This document shows positions 33,507 to 42,350 of a stretch of 64,000 nt of DNA, piece after piece. The DNA lies in the NCBI RefSeq assembly GCF_022436705.1, contig NZ_JAKUHT010000005.1, positions 62,001 through 126,000 of the forward strand, given 5' to 3'. The stretch comes from Nocardioides sp. CFH 31398 (GTDB lineage: Bacteria; Actinomycetota; Actinomycetes; Propionibacteriales; Nocardioidaceae). Made by a program: the position numbers and the translations under genes. The number at the start of each line of letters is the position of its first letter. Position 1 is the first letter of the stretch. A model generated the notes under the pieces. It was not told where the DNA came from. It did no database searches and was given only the letters and a program-made list of their open reading frames with translations.

Positions 33507-34438
33507 GCCGCGTGCCCGCCGACGGGCTGAGGAACCTCCAGGGCGAGCACGAGTACGACATCGTCTGGCCCTGGACGAAGCCCGGCGGCCTGCGCACCGG
33601 CTCGACGGCCGTGCTGCGCGTCAAGAACGAGGCCCGCTCGCTGCCCTTCGTGCTGCCGGGCCTGCTGCGCGTCTGCGACAAGGTCCTCGTCGTCGACAAC
33701 CAGTCGGACGACCAGACGCCGGAGGTGGCGAAGCAGGCGGCCGTCGACATGGGCCGCGGTGACCAGCTGGAGGTCCTCGAGTACCCCTTCCGCGTCGCCC
33801 GTGCCGGCGCCGAGCACCTCGCCGAGCCCGAGCTGTCGGTGCACTCGCTGAGCTACTTCTACAACTGGTCGTTCGCCCAGTGCGACACCACGTTCAGCTG
33901 GAAGTGGGACGGCGACATGGTGCTGACCGCCGAGGGCGAGCTGGCCATGGCCGAGTTCGGCTGGCGGTCGTTCCGCAAGGACGTCATCCTCAAGTTCCCG
34001 CGCCACGGCCTGTACGTCGAGTCCGAGAGCCGCGCCTACCTCGACCTCTCCCTGCACAACGCCGAGGGCTGGGGCTTTCCGATCGGTCCCGAGTGGACCT
34101 ACACGAAGTCGTTCGAGTGGGAGGTCCGCCGCCGCCCGGAGGACACGGTCGACGCGATCCTGCCGCGCGGTCTGTGCGTGGAGCTGAAGTGGCTGGACGG
34201 CGACGAGTTCGGCCACTGGACCGACCCCGAGTCGTTCGCGACCAGCGCCCGCAACGCCCGCAAGCGCTACGAGTGGTCGGTGTTCAACGCGCTCAGCGCC
34301 GGCGAGGTGCCGCCCGAGCTCATCCAGATCGACTCCCCCGAGGGCACCCACGTCATCGACTACGTGACGAAGACCTGGCTCCCCACCGCTCCCCGCCCCC
34401 TGCGCCCCCCGAACCGCGAGCCGCAGCCGACGGACTGA
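33503..34438 (+). CDS. Glycosyltransferase family 2-like protein
   Basis: The 311-residue protein begins an alpha/beta domain at TAVLRVKNEARSLPFVLPG (about residues 35-53). LVVDNQSDDQTPEVA and a WKWDGDMVLT acidic motif (about 132-141) resemble the DXD site of GT-A enzymes. The rest (GWGFPIGPEWTY, then VELKWLDGDEFGHW) is not assigned. Coupled by GTGA to the preceding sulfotransferase gene, it may build or recognise the sulfated glycan. The donor sugar is not deducible. Confidence 0.75.
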   Translation: MSRVPADGLRNLQGEHEYDIVWPWTKPGGLRTGSTAVLRVKNEARSLPFVLPGLLRVCDKVLVVDNQSDDQTPEVAKQAAVDMGRGDQLEVLEYPFRVARAGAEHLAEPELSVHSLSYFYNWSFAQCDTTFSWKWDGDMVLTAEGELAMAEFGWRSFRKDVILKFPRHGLYVESESRAYLDLSLHNAEGWGFPIGPEWTYTKSFEWEVRRRPEDTVDAILPRGLCVELKWLDGDEFGHWTDPESFATSARNARKRYEWSVFNALSAGEVPPELIQIDSPEGTHVIDYVTKTWLPTAPRPLRPPNREPQPTD

Positions 34439-34549
34439 GCCCGTCCGGGGGTCGCCAGCCGGAGGTCGAGCCGCGCGATCCGGCGGGGTCTGGACACGCC
34501 CGACCCAGGACGGCTGAGCACACCGGCTGCTCACCCGGGGGTCGAGGTT

Positions 34550-34593
34550 GTCGAGCAGGGAGCGAGCCCTGGCGAGCGACCGCGTCGAGACCG
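34550..34593 (-). repeat. 44-bp dispersed repeat, copy 2
   Basis: It is an exact reverse complement of 24564-24607 and lies 6 bp before the end of the leftward LigD-polymerase gene, in a 160-bp convergent gap. Copies in opposite orientation at two distant intergenic sites mark it as a mobile or amplified palindromic element. Confidence 0.8.
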
Positions 34594-34598
34594 CCCGG

Positions 34599-35693
34599 CT
34601 AGTCCGTGATGCGGTTGCCCTGGTCGTCCCAGTGGGCGGCGACCTTCTTCGAGGGCTGCACCCGCGGAGGCTCGCCGGGCATCTTGGGGTGGTCGGGCGG
34701 GTAGTTGAGCTCCCCCTCGGGCTGCGCGTCGTACAGCGCGATCAGAGGGCCCAGGTCGTGGGCGACGTCGTCGATCGTCGCCCACGGGTCGCCGTCGGCG
34801 AGGCGCTCCGGGACCGTGAAGAGGTTGAGCGTGGACGGGTCGGTGACGTCGGCGAGGTCGTCCCACGCCAGGGGCGTCGAGACGGGCGCCCCGGGCAGCG
34901 GTCGCAGGGAGTACGCCGAGGCGATGGTGCGGTCGCGGCAGTTCTGGTTGTAGTCCACGAAGATCCGCTCGCCGCGCTCCTCCTTCCACCACGCCGTCGT
35001 CACCTGGTCGTCGCGGGAGGCGAGCTCGCGCCCGAAGCCGATGGCGGCGTGGCGGACGTCGACGAAGTCCCAGCGCGGCTCGATGCGGACGTAGACGTGG
35101 ACGCCCCGGTTGCCCGAGGTCTTGGCGTAGCCGGTGATCCCGTGCTCGGCGAGCAGCTCCCGGGCGACGCCGGCGACGCGCACCGCGTCGGAGAACGTCG
35201 TCCCCGGCTGCGGGTCGAGGTCGATGCGGAGCTCGTCGGGGTGGTCGAGGCTCGCGGGGTCGTCGGTGCGGCGCACGGGCCACGGGTGGAAGGTCAGCGT
35301 CCCCATCTGCGCGCACCACGTCGGCACGGCGATCTCGGTCGGGCAGATCTCGTCGGCGGTGCGGCCGGACGGGAAGGTGATGCGGGCCGTCTCCAGGTAG
35401 TCGGGGGCGCCCTTCGGCACCCGCTTCTGGTAGAACGCGTCGGCCTCGCGGTCGGTCGGGCCGGTCGCCAGCCGCATGCCCTCGCGGACGCCGGACGGCC
35501 AGCGTTCCAGTGCCGTCGGCCGGTCACGCAGCGCCCGCATGAGGCCGTCCTCGACGGCCACGACGTACCCGGCGACCATCAGCTTGGTGACCTCGGGCGT
35601 CGAGCCCGTGGCCTCGTAGACGACCCGGTCGGGGCTCGAGACGCGCACCGACCGGTCCCCTGCGGCGACCTCCGCGGCCGGCGTACGAGCCAT
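34599..35693 (-). CDS. LigD-type DNA polymerase/primase domain protein (Prim-PolC-like)
   Basis: The 364-residue protein consists of an archaeo-eukaryotic primase-like polymerase domain. The catalytic acidic motif is LRIDLDPQPG (two Asp, about residues 153-162). The SGNRGVHVYVRI histidine motif lies near 194-205, and IFVDYNQNCRDRTIA near 250. It lacks the ligase and phosphoesterase domains of full LigD. Stand-alone enzymes of this kind fill short gaps with preference for ribonucleotides and work with LigC-like ligases, one of which is encoded at 30500. The ATG follows TAGGCT by 6 nt, in an 18-bp block shared with the DDAH-like gene. Confidence 0.92.
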   Translation of the reverse strand: MARTPAAEVAAGDRSVRVSSPDRVVYEATGSTPEVTKLMVAGYVVAVEDGLMRALRDRPTALERWPSGVREGMRLATGPTDREADAFYQKRVPKGAPDYLETARITFPSGRTADEICPTEIAVPTWCAQMGTLTFHPWPVRRTDDPASLDHPDELRIDLDPQPGTTFSDAVRVAGVARELLAEHGITGYAKTSGNRGVHVYVRIEPRWDFVDVRHAAIGFGRELASRDDQVTTAWWKEERGERIFVDYNQNCRDRTIASAYSLRPLPGAPVSTPLAWDDLADVTDPSTLNLFTVPERLADGDPWATIDDVAHDLGPLIALYDAQPEGELNYPPDHPKMPGEPPRVQPSKKVAAHWDDQGNRITD

Positions 35694-35699
35694 GGCGCG

Positions 35700-35705
35700 A
35701 GCCTA
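35700..35705 (-). promoter_or_regulatory. -10 box (TAGGCT) of leaderless polymerase-domain gene
   Basis: TAGGCT-N6-ATG on the minus strand, identical over 18 bp with the DDAH-like gene start near 25442-25459. Confidence 0.5.
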
Positions 35706-35748
35706 GGGCAGCGCGTCGACACCGAGGAGGGGCCCGGGACCCCACGGC

Positions 35749-36600
35749 TCAGGGCCGCAGGACCAGGCCCGCCTTCTTGTTCAGCCGCTCCGCGACGTCG
35801 GCGGGGGCGAGCTCGCCGGCGAGCACCCGGCTCGTCGTCCACATGCTGATGTCGAAGCCGGTCAGCTCGACGAACGCCGGCAGCTCGTCGACGTACGACG
35901 ACGCCAGCAGCTCGATGTCGGCTGCGGTGACGGGGGCGGCGTCGAGGCCACCCGGGGACGACCAGCGCGGCTTGTCGGCGGTCTCCGGCTCGAACGGGCG
36001 CAGGCCGATGAACTGCGCGACCTCGTTCACGGCCGTCGTCGGGTCCTTGACGATCTGCTCGAAGGTCATCAGCAGCCACTGCTCCCGCGGATAGACCTCG
36101 AGGCCGCGGGACAGCTGCTGGGCGTAGAGACCGCGGGCGACGAGGTCCCACTTCGCGGAGCCGATGCGCTTCCAGGTGCTCTCCGGCGGCACCTTCGACA
36201 GCTGCCCGTCGCGGACGGCCTGCCCGAACGACGGCCAGGTGTCGCGGCGGGCGAACTCCATGTTCCACGCCGAGAACGCCCGGTCGATCGGGTCGCGGAA
36301 GGCCGCGATCAGCTTCATCTCCGGGCGGTAGTCGTGCATCCGCCGCAGGGCGTTCGGGATGAAGATGTACGACGGCGTCGAGTCGAGGGCGACCCGCTCG
36401 CGGGGGCGCTTGGCGCGCTTGGCGTACTCGCTGTAGTCGGGGTCCGACCAGTCGACGTTCTCGTCGTCGAAGAAGTGGATCTCCTTCGGGTTGCGCCGCG
36501 CGAAGCCGGGGTGCTCGCGCAGGATCCCGTGCAGCGTGGTGGTCGCCGCCTTCTGCACGCCGACCAGGGAGGCCGTGTACTCGATCATCTTGGGCGGCAC
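35749..36600 (-). CDS. Sulfotransferase domain protein (third of four)
   Basis: The 283-residue protein has the 5'-phosphosulfate loop LVGVQKAATTTLHGIL (about residues 12-27), KEIHFFDD, and the 3'-phosphate site IAAFRDPIDRAFSAW (about 98-112). A C-terminal RWSSPGG segment matches heparan-sulfate-type sulfotransferases. It probably sulfates a carbohydrate. GTG at 36600 has GAGGAG very close upstream; an ATG four codons later is possible. It is divergent from the Eis-like gene and 55 nt upstream of the polymerase-domain gene on the same strand. Confidence 0.87.
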   Translation of the reverse strand: MPPKMIEYTASLVGVQKAATTTLHGILREHPGFARRNPKEIHFFDDENVDWSDPDYSEYAKRAKRPRERVALDSTPSYIFIPNALRRMHDYRPEMKLIAAFRDPIDRAFSAWNMEFARRDTWPSFGQAVRDGQLSKVPPESTWKRIGSAKWDLVARGLYAQQLSRGLEVYPREQWLLMTFEQIVKDPTTAVNEVAQFIGLRPFEPETADKPRWSSPGGLDAAPVTAADIELLASSYVDELPAFVELTGFDISMWTTSRVLAGELAPADVAERLNKKAGLVLRP

Positions 36601-36679
36601 GACGCTCCTCTGCGCTCGCGGTCTCCTGCTGTCGCGGCTCGGCCCGGAAACCCGGTCGAGGACGACCCTCCGGTGCTTC

Positions 36680-36685
36680 TAGCCT
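36680..36685 (+). promoter_or_regulatory. -10 box (TAGCCT) of leaderless Eis-like gene
   Basis: TAGCCT-N7-GTG on the plus strand. Confidence 0.45.
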
Positions 36686-36692
36686 GCGGAGT

Positions 36693-37970
36693 GTGACCCT
36701 AGACCACCTCCCCGTGACCACCGTCGACCCCGAGTCCGAGGAGGGCCTGCGCTGGCTGGCCGCCGTCCTCGCCGGGTTCGGGGAGGGCACGGTGCCCGAC
36801 GAGCTGGTCCCGCTGTGGCGCGAGGACGCCCGCGTCGACGGTCACACCCTGTACGCCGTGTGGCCGGAGCGGTCGTGGGCGAGCGACCCGGTCCCGGTGG
36901 CGACGTACGCGAGCTGGGCGCAGAGCCTCAACGTCGGCGGCGGGCGCACCCTGCCGCTGCACATGGTCACCGCGGTCACGACGGCCGTCTCCCACCGCCG
37001 CCGCGGCCTGCTGCGCGCGATGATGACCGGCGACCTCGCCACCGCCGCGCGGGCGGGCCTGCCGCTGGCCGCCCTGACCGCGACGGAGGGGTCGATCTAC
37101 GGCCGTTTCGGCTTCGGCCCGGCCGTGCGCGAGCGGCGCCTCGAGGTGCAGGTCACCTCCCGCTTCGCGCTCCGCCGCGAGCCCGGCGAGGACCCGGGCC
37201 GCTTCGAGGTCCTGCCCGCGCCGCAGGCGTGGCCGGCGATCCAGGAGGTCTTCGCGGCCCACCTCGCCACGACGCGCGGCGCCGTCGAGCGGCCCCACGA
37301 GTACCGCGCCTCCCTGACCGGGCTCTTCGACATCGGCGACCGCGCCGCGGACCCGAAGCGCCGCGTCCTGCTGCACCTCGACGCCGACGGGCGCCCCGAC
37401 GGGTACGCCGTGTGGCGCCCGACGGGTCGCGTGGACGGGGTCGGCACCGCCGACGTGCACGACGTCCTCGCGACCTCCCCGGACGTCGAGCTGCGAGTCT
37501 GGCGCCGTCTCGCGGACCTCGACCTCACCGAGCGCCTGCGCGTGCAGACCGCGCCGGTGACCACGACGCTCGAGTGGTCGCTGCGCGAGCCCCGGGTGGT
37601 GCGGACGACGAGCCTGCACGACCACCTGTGGCTGCGTGTCCTCGACGTCCCGGCGGCGCTCGGGGCCCGGCCGTGGTCCGCCGACGGGACCGTCGTCCTC
37701 GGGGTCGACGACCCGCTCGGTCACGCCGCGGGGTCCTGGCGGGTGCAGACCTCCGGCGGGCGCGCGGAGGTCACGGCCACCGAGGAGGCCCCCGAGGTGG
37801 TCCTGGACGTCGAGGCGCTGGGCGCGTCGTACCTCGGCGACGTGGCGGTCGCGACGCTCGCCGGGGCGGGCCGGGCCACCGTCCCGGCGGGCGGCGACCC
37901 CGAGGCGCTCCAGCGGTGGGCGGCGATGGCCGACGGCGGGCCGGCGCCGTACTGCGCCACCCACTTCTGA
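36693..37970 (+). CDS. Eis-like GNAT N-acetyltransferase
   Basis: The 425-residue protein has the Eis layout: an N-terminal GNAT domain with acetyl-CoA loop [17 protein letters not shown] (about residues 93-109), a second GNAT-like region and a C-terminal sterol-carrier-like domain. SIYGRFGFG near 132-140 carries the tyrosine that acts as general acid in Eis. The chain ends in Phe (YCATHF), matching the terminal carboxylate that serves as base in mycobacterial Eis. The family acetylates aminoglycosides and other amines. The physiological substrate here is unknown. The GTG start follows a leaderless-type -10. Confidence 0.9.
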   Translation: MTLDHLPVTTVDPESEEGLRWLAAVLAGFGEGTVPDELVPLWREDARVDGHTLYAVWPERSWASDPVPVATYASWAQSLNVGGGRTLPLHMVTAVTTAVSHRRRGLLRAMMTGDLATAARAGLPLAALTATEGSIYGRFGFGPAVRERRLEVQVTSRFALRREPGEDPGRFEVLPAPQAWPAIQEVFAAHLATTRGAVERPHEYRASLTGLFDIGDRAADPKRRVLLHLDADGRPDGYAVWRPTGRVDGVGTADVHDVLATSPDVELRVWRRLADLDLTERLRVQTAPVTTTLEWSLREPRVVRTTSLHDHLWLRVLDVPAALGARPWSADGTVVLGVDDPLGHAAGSWRVQTSGGRAEVTATEEAPEVVLDVEALGASYLGDVAVATLAGAGRATVPAGGDPEALQRWAAMADGGPAPYCATHF

Positions 37971-38028
37971 GCCTGGCGGCCTCCGGCGGGCCCGGGCGCT
38001 CGACGGCTGCGGGGCTGGCCCGCCCGAC

Positions 38029-38034
38029 TATCCT
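38029..38034 (+). promoter_or_regulatory. -10 box (TATCCT) of leaderless msrB
   Basis: TATCCT-N6-GTG; one of the best matches to the leaderless pattern in the window. Confidence 0.55.
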
Positions 38035-38040
38035 GGTCCC

Positions 38041-38445
38041 GTGGCGTACAACGTGGAGAAGACCGACGACCAGTGGCGCGAGGAGCTGTCGCCGCAGGAG
38101 TACCAGGTGCTCCGCCAGGCGGGCACCGAGCGGCCCTTCGTCGGGGAGTACACCGACACCGAGACCATCGGCGTCTACAAGTGCAAGGCGTGCGAGGCGA
38201 AGCTGTTCGAGTCGGACACCAAGTTCCACTCCGGCTGCGGCTGGCCGTCGTTCTACCAGCCGATCAGCGACACCATCGAGTACATCGAGGACAACTCGCT
38301 CGGCATGCGTCGCACCGAGGTCCGCTGCGCCAACTGCGGCTCACACCTCGGTCACGTGTTCCCGGACGGATACGGCACCCCGACGGGTGACCGCTACTGC
38401 ATCAACTCGATCTCGCTGACGCTGGAGCCCGCCGACCGCTCCTGA
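38041..38445 (+). CDS. msrB: Peptide-methionine (R)-S-oxide reductase MsrB
   Basis: This 134-residue enzyme reduces methionine-R-sulfoxide in proteins. Two CXXC zinc pairs (CKAC about residue 45, CANC about residue 94) are present, with [21 protein letters not shown] and the catalytic cysteine in RYCINS near residue 120. The start GTG ([12 protein letters not shown]) matches the family N-terminus. There is no ribosome site, but a TATCCT box lies 6 nt upstream. It stands alone between the Eis-like gene and a sulfotransferase-like gene. Confidence 0.97.
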   Translation: MAYNVEKTDDQWREELSPQEYQVLRQAGTERPFVGEYTDTETIGVYKCKACEAKLFESDTKFHSGCGWPSFYQPISDTIEYIEDNSLGMRRTEVRCANCGSHLGHVFPDGYGTPTGDRYCINSISLTLEPADRS

Positions 38446-38469
38446 GGTCCGCTCACCCGGCGCGGGTGC

Positions 38470-39126
38470 TTGGATGACCGGGTGTTCGTGTCGGATCAGC
38501 ACCGGTTCCTGTTCATCCACGTGCAGAAGACCGGTGGGGTCACCGTGGAGCGGCGCCTCCAGCAGCTGATGCCGGAGGGCCGGACGGCCCGGGACACCGA
38601 CGTCCAGCGGCACTCGCGGCTCTCGACCGTGCTCGGGCGCTACCCCGAGCTCACGCCGTACTTCATCTTCGGCGTGGTGCGGAACCCGTGGTCGCGGATG
38701 GTGTCGTGGTGGCGGATGGTCGAGCGCACCCGCGAGAGGGCCGCGAACGGCGACCCGTGGGCCGTCGCCCGCCTCCACGGCCCCGACCCGCACCCCTTCT
38801 GGTCGGCGCTGGACCGCACCTGCCCGGACTTCCGCACCTTCGTGCACGAGGGCACCGAGGACTGGACGCGGCTGAGCCGGCCGCAGGTCGACTTCCTCGT
38901 CACCGACGGCCGCTTCCCTGACTTCGTCGGCCGCCAGGAGTCGCTCGAGGCCGACCTGCGGGCGGTCGCCGCCCGCTACGACCTGCCGTGGACGCCCCTG
39001 CCCCCGCCCGAGAACGCGGACCCGAACCCGCCGCCGTCGTACCGCGAGTACTACGACGACGCGACGCGCGAGCGGGTCGGCGAGGTCTTCGCGAAGGACG
39101 TGGCCTACTTCGGCTACGACTTCTAG
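38470..39126 (+). CDS. Sulfotransferase family 2-like protein (fourth of four)
   Basis: The 218-residue protein has [19 protein letters not shown] (5'-phosphosulfate loop, about residues 12-30) and [17 protein letters not shown] (3'-phosphate-binding, about 65-81), both hallmarks of the Sulfotransfer_2 group. A C-terminal [19 protein letters not shown] helix and a final FGYDF are also typical. TTG at 38470 gives the stated length; GTG at 38482 would remove four residues and is equally possible. It ends with a 4-bp convergent overlap with ung. The acceptor is not known. Confidence 0.85.
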   Translation: MDDRVFVSDQHRFLFIHVQKTGGVTVERRLQQLMPEGRTARDTDVQRHSRLSTVLGRYPELTPYFIFGVVRNPWSRMVSWWRMVERTRERAANGDPWAVARLHGPDPHPFWSALDRTCPDFRTFVHEGTEDWTRLSRPQVDFLVTDGRFPDFVGRQESLEADLRAVAARYDLPWTPLPPPENADPNPPPSYREYYDDATRERVGEVFAKDVAYFGYDF

Positions 39127-39812
39127 GCGGGCAGCCGCCAGTCGACCGGCTCGGCCCCCTGCTCGCGCAGCAGCGCGTCGACGCGGCTGAAGGGCCGCGA
39201 GCCGAGGAAGCCGCGGTGGGCCGACAGCGGCGACGGGTGCGCCGACGCGACCACCGGGACGTCGCCCAGGACGGACGTCAGGCCCTGCGCCTTCGAGCCC
39301 CACAGGATGGCCACCAGCGGTCCACCACGGGCGGCGAGCGCCTCGATGGCGCGCTCGGTGACCTCCTCCCACCCCTTGCCCTGGTGGGAGTTCGAGTCGC
39401 CGGGGCGGACCGTCAGGCACCGGTTGAGCAGCATGACCCCCTGGTCCGCCCAGGCGGACAGGTCGCCGTGGGCCGGCGGGTCCACGCCGAGGTCGTCGCG
39501 CAGCTCGGCGTAGATGTTGCGCAGGCTGCCGGGCAGGGGCCGCACGTGCGCCTCGACCGCGAAGCTCAGGCCGATCGGGTGCGCCGGGTTCGGGTAGGGG
39601 TCCTGCCCGACGACGAGGACGCGGACGTCGGCCAGCGGCCGCTCGAACGCGCGGAAGACCCGCTCCCCCGCCGGCTGGTAGCCGCGGCCGGCCGCCACCT
39701 CGGCGCGCAGGAACTCGCCCATCGCGCCGATGCGCTCGTCGACCGGCGCGAGGGCCTCGGCCCAGTCGGGGGCCATGAGGCCCTTCTCCACGAGTCCCGC
39801 GAGCGCACCCAT
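39123..39812 (-). CDS. ung: Uracil-DNA glycosylase
   Basis: This 229-residue family 1 UDG removes uracil from DNA. It carries the water-activating loop [18 protein letters not shown] (catalytic Asp about residue 71), [11 protein letters not shown], the uracil-specific Asn in NSHQGKGWE, and the [17 protein letters not shown] loop near residue 195. The ATG at 39812 is preceded at 6 nt by CATGAT, a weak leaderless-type box. It is divergent from pdxY. Confidence 0.97.
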   Translation of the reverse strand: MGALAGLVEKGLMAPDWAEALAPVDERIGAMGEFLRAEVAAGRGYQPAGERVFRAFERPLADVRVLVVGQDPYPNPAHPIGLSFAVEAHVRPLPGSLRNIYAELRDDLGVDPPAHGDLSAWADQGVMLLNRCLTVRPGDSNSHQGKGWEEVTERAIEALAARGGPLVAILWGSKAQGLTSVLGDVPVVASAHPSPLSAHRGFLGSRPFSRVDALLREQGAEPVDWRLPA

Positions 39813-39865
39813 CCGGCCATCATGCCGAGCGCCCCCACGCCCGCCGCCCGTGGGACCATCACGGC

Positions 39866-40747
39866 GTGAGGATCCTGTCCGTCCAGTCGTCCGTCGCCTA
39901 CGGCCACGTGGGCAACTCCGCCGCCGTCTTCCCGCTCCAGCGCCTCGGCCACGAGGTGTGGCCGGTCATCACGGTGCACTTCTCGAACCACACGGGCTAC
40001 GGCGAGTGGCGCGGCCCGCTGCTCGCGGCGAGCGACGTCGCCGAGGTGATCACGGGCATCGGCGAGCGCCGGGTGGCGGGTCCGGACGGCAGCCAGGTGA
40101 GCGTGCTCGCCACCGCGGACGCCGTCCTCACCGGCTACCAGGGCGCCGAGGACGTCGGGCAGGTCGTCCTCGACGCCGTCGCCCGCGTGAAGGAGCTGAA
40201 CCCCTCCGCCGTGTACTGCTGCGACCCCGTGATGGGCGACGTCGGACGCGGCATGTTCGTGCGGCCCGGCATCCCCGAGTTCATGCGGGACTCCGTCGTC
40301 CCCGCCGCGGACCTGATCACGCCGAACCACTTCGAGCTCGACTTCCTCGCCGGCCGCGAGACGCGCACGATGACCGAGGTGCTCGACGCCGTGGACGCCG
40401 TCCGCGAGCGCGGCCCGCGCACCGTCCTGGTCACCAGCCTGCTGCACGACGAGGTGCCCGAGGGTCACCTCGACGTCCTCGCCGTCACCGACGAGGGCGC
40501 CTGGACCGTCACCACCCCGCAGCTGCCCATCAGCCCCAACGGTGCCGGTGACCTGACCTCCGCGCTGTGGCTCGCGCACCTCACCACCGCCGACTCCGTC
40601 CCGGCCGCGCTGTCGGCGACGACGTCCGCGGTGTACGGCGTCCTGCGCGCCACCCTCGAGTCGGGCCACCGCGAGCTGCGGCTCGTCCCCGCGCAGGACG
40701 AGATCGTCCACCCCTCCGAGCTGTTCGAGGCGCGTCGGGTCCGGTAG
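39866..40747 (+). CDS. pdxY: Pyridoxal kinase PdxY
   Basis: The 293-residue ribokinase-fold enzyme phosphorylates pyridoxal in the B6 salvage pathway. It begins [26 protein letters not shown], the family N-terminus, and has [29 protein letters not shown] and the anion-hole motif [11 protein letters not shown] with the catalytic Asp at about residue 229. GTG at 39866 is the first plausible start, only 53 nt from the divergent ung start. Confidence 0.95.
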   Translation: MRILSVQSSVAYGHVGNSAAVFPLQRLGHEVWPVITVHFSNHTGYGEWRGPLLAASDVAEVITGIGERRVAGPDGSQVSVLATADAVLTGYQGAEDVGQVVLDAVARVKELNPSAVYCCDPVMGDVGRGMFVRPGIPEFMRDSVVPAADLITPNHFELDFLAGRETRTMTEVLDAVDAVRERGPRTVLVTSLLHDEVPEGHLDVLAVTDEGAWTVTTPQLPISPNGAGDLTSALWLAHLTTADSVPAALSATTSAVYGVLRATLESGHRELRLVPAQDEIVHPSELFEARRVR

Positions 40748-40795
40748 CGCAAGACCGATCAAGCGCGGTGGCCCGTCGGCGCGCATCCTGGGGAC

Positions 40796-41425
40796 ATGGA
40801 ACCCCGGGTGCTCGCCGTCACCGTCCTGGGCGAGGTGCGCGCCGGCCACCGGGGACCCTCGGGGATCGACAAGCGCCCGGTCACGGGACCGGTGGCGGTC
40901 ACCGCCGACGGCCTGGAGGGTGACCGGCGGATGGGCCGCTCGCACCGCGGCGCGGACACCGCCGTGCACGCCTACGCGGAGGAGGACGCCGCCCACTGGG
41001 TGGACCGGCTCGGACGGCACGTCGAGGCCGGTGGGTTCGGCGAGAACCTGCGGACCGAGGGTCTCGACGTCTGCGGCGCCGAGATCGGGGAGCGCTGGCG
41101 CATCGGGGAGCTGCTGCTCGAGGTGCGGCTGCCCCGCACGCCGTGCGAGAACCTCTCGCTGCGGCTCGGGGTCGAGGGCTTCCACCGCGACTTCCGTGCG
41201 AGCGGCAGGGTCGGCGCGATGTTGCGCGTCCTCGAGCCCGGAACGGTCGCGGCGGGCGACGCGGTGGTCGTCGAGCACCGGCCCGGGCACGGTGTCGGCG
41301 TCACCGAGCTGAACGGCCGGCTCGACGCCGACCGGGCGACCTGCCTCCTCGACTCGGGGGTGCCGCTGGCCCGCAGGGTGCGGGAGCGCGCCCGCCGCGC
41401 CGTACGACGGGGGTCCTCCCGGTGA
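40796..41425 (+). CDS. MOSC domain protein (YiiM-like)
   Basis: The 209-residue protein holds a MOSC beta-barrel domain (about residues 20-155). It includes GLEGDRRMGRSHRGADTAVHAYAEED and the conserved cysteine in RTPCENLSLR (about residue 119), which in this superfamily binds sulfur or the molybdenum cofactor. YiiM-type proteins help reduce N-hydroxylated bases and similar compounds. The stop overlaps the GTG of an AraC-type gene (GTGA). A CATCCT box 6 nt before the ATG suggests a leaderless start. The last 30 residues are arginine-rich. Confidence 0.87.
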   Translation: MEPRVLAVTVLGEVRAGHRGPSGIDKRPVTGPVAVTADGLEGDRRMGRSHRGADTAVHAYAEEDAAHWVDRLGRHVEAGGFGENLRTEGLDVCGAEIGERWRIGELLLEVRLPRTPCENLSLRLGVEGFHRDFRASGRVGAMLRVLEPGTVAAGDAVVVEHRPGHGVGVTELNGRLDADRATCLLDSGVPLARRVRERARRAVRRGSSR

Positions 41426-42333
41426 GCCGTCCGGACGCCTTCCGCGACTTCGTCGCCACGCTGGCCGACCACCTCGACGACCCCGACGTCCGCGGCGAAC
41501 GGCTCGCCGCCCTGGCACACCTGTCGCGGTTCCACCACGACCGTCTCGTCAGCGCCACCGCCGGTGAGCCACCCGGGCGGTTCCGGCGTCGGGTGCTGCT
41601 GGAGCGGGCCGCCCACCGGCTGCTCACCACGGACGCGGGCGTCCTCGACGTCGCTCTCGAGGCGGGTTTCGCCTCGCACGAGGGGTTCACCCGCGCGTTC
41701 CGGGCGGCGTACGGCGTGCCGCCCACCACGTGGCGTCGCTCCCCCACCCAGATCCGCCTCGCCGCGCCCAGCGGCGTCCACTTCCACCCCCCGGGCGGCC
41801 TGCGGCTGCCGTCACGCCAGGAGACCGCCATGGACCTCGCCGGCGACATGGTCGACCACCACGTGCACCTGCTCGGCGAGATGCTCGAGAGGGCCGGGCG
41901 CTGCCCCGACGTCGACCTCGACGCCGCAGTGGGCGCGCTCGTCCCCGGCATCGACGACGACCCCACTCTGCGCTCGGTCCTGTCCAGGCTGGTCGGCCAG
42001 CTGGGGATGTGGAACGCAGCGCTGGACGACCGCACCTACGACTGGTCGGTCGAGGAGCACGAGACGGTGGACTCGATGCGGCGGCGGCTGGACGTCGAGG
42101 GGCCGGCGTTCGCCGGCCGGGTGCGCGCGGCGTCGTCCGAGGGGCGGCTCGACGAGACGTTCGTCGACGCCACCTGCCGCCCCGCCCGCGTCTTCACCGT
42201 CGGCGGGATGGTCGCCCACGTCCTCACCTTCGCCGCCCACCGCCGCGTCGTCGCCCTGGGCGCCCTCGCCCGCGCTGGGCACGGCGATCTGGAGTGGGGC
42301 GACCCCGTGCTCGCCGTGGGCGGGCCCGGCTGA
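41422..42333 (+). CDS. AraC-type DNA-binding domain fused to a DinB-like helical bundle
   Basis: The first 105 residues form an AraC/XylS double helix-turn-helix (LAALAHLSRFHHDRLV and GVLDVALEAGFASHEGFTRAFRAAYG). Unlike most AraC regulators, there is no N-terminal sensing domain. A C-terminal domain of about 165 residues has histidines spaced as in DinB/YfiT four-helix proteins (DHHVHLLGEML near 150, then MVAHVLTFAAHRR near 267-279), possibly a metal site. It is coupled to the MOSC gene by GTGA and may regulate it. The fusion should allow ligand or thiol sensing; that is an inference. Confidence 0.82.
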   Translation: MSRPDAFRDFVATLADHLDDPDVRGERLAALAHLSRFHHDRLVSATAGEPPGRFRRRVLLERAAHRLLTTDAGVLDVALEAGFASHEGFTRAFRAAYGVPPTTWRRSPTQIRLAAPSGVHFHPPGGLRLPSRQETAMDLAGDMVDHHVHLLGEMLERAGRCPDVDLDAAVGALVPGIDDDPTLRSVLSRLVGQLGMWNAALDDRTYDWSVEEHETVDSMRRRLDVEGPAFAGRVRAASSEGRLDETFVDATCRPARVFTVGGMVAHVLTFAAHRRVVALGALARAGHGDLEWGDPVLAVGGPG

Positions 42334-42350
42334 GTCGCCGAGCGGGACCT

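Noticed and set aside
30500..35693. A complete non-homologous end-joining system
   Set aside because: Ligase and polymerase domains are present, but no Ku gene is found in the window and the ligase is LigC-like, so gap repair is more likely.
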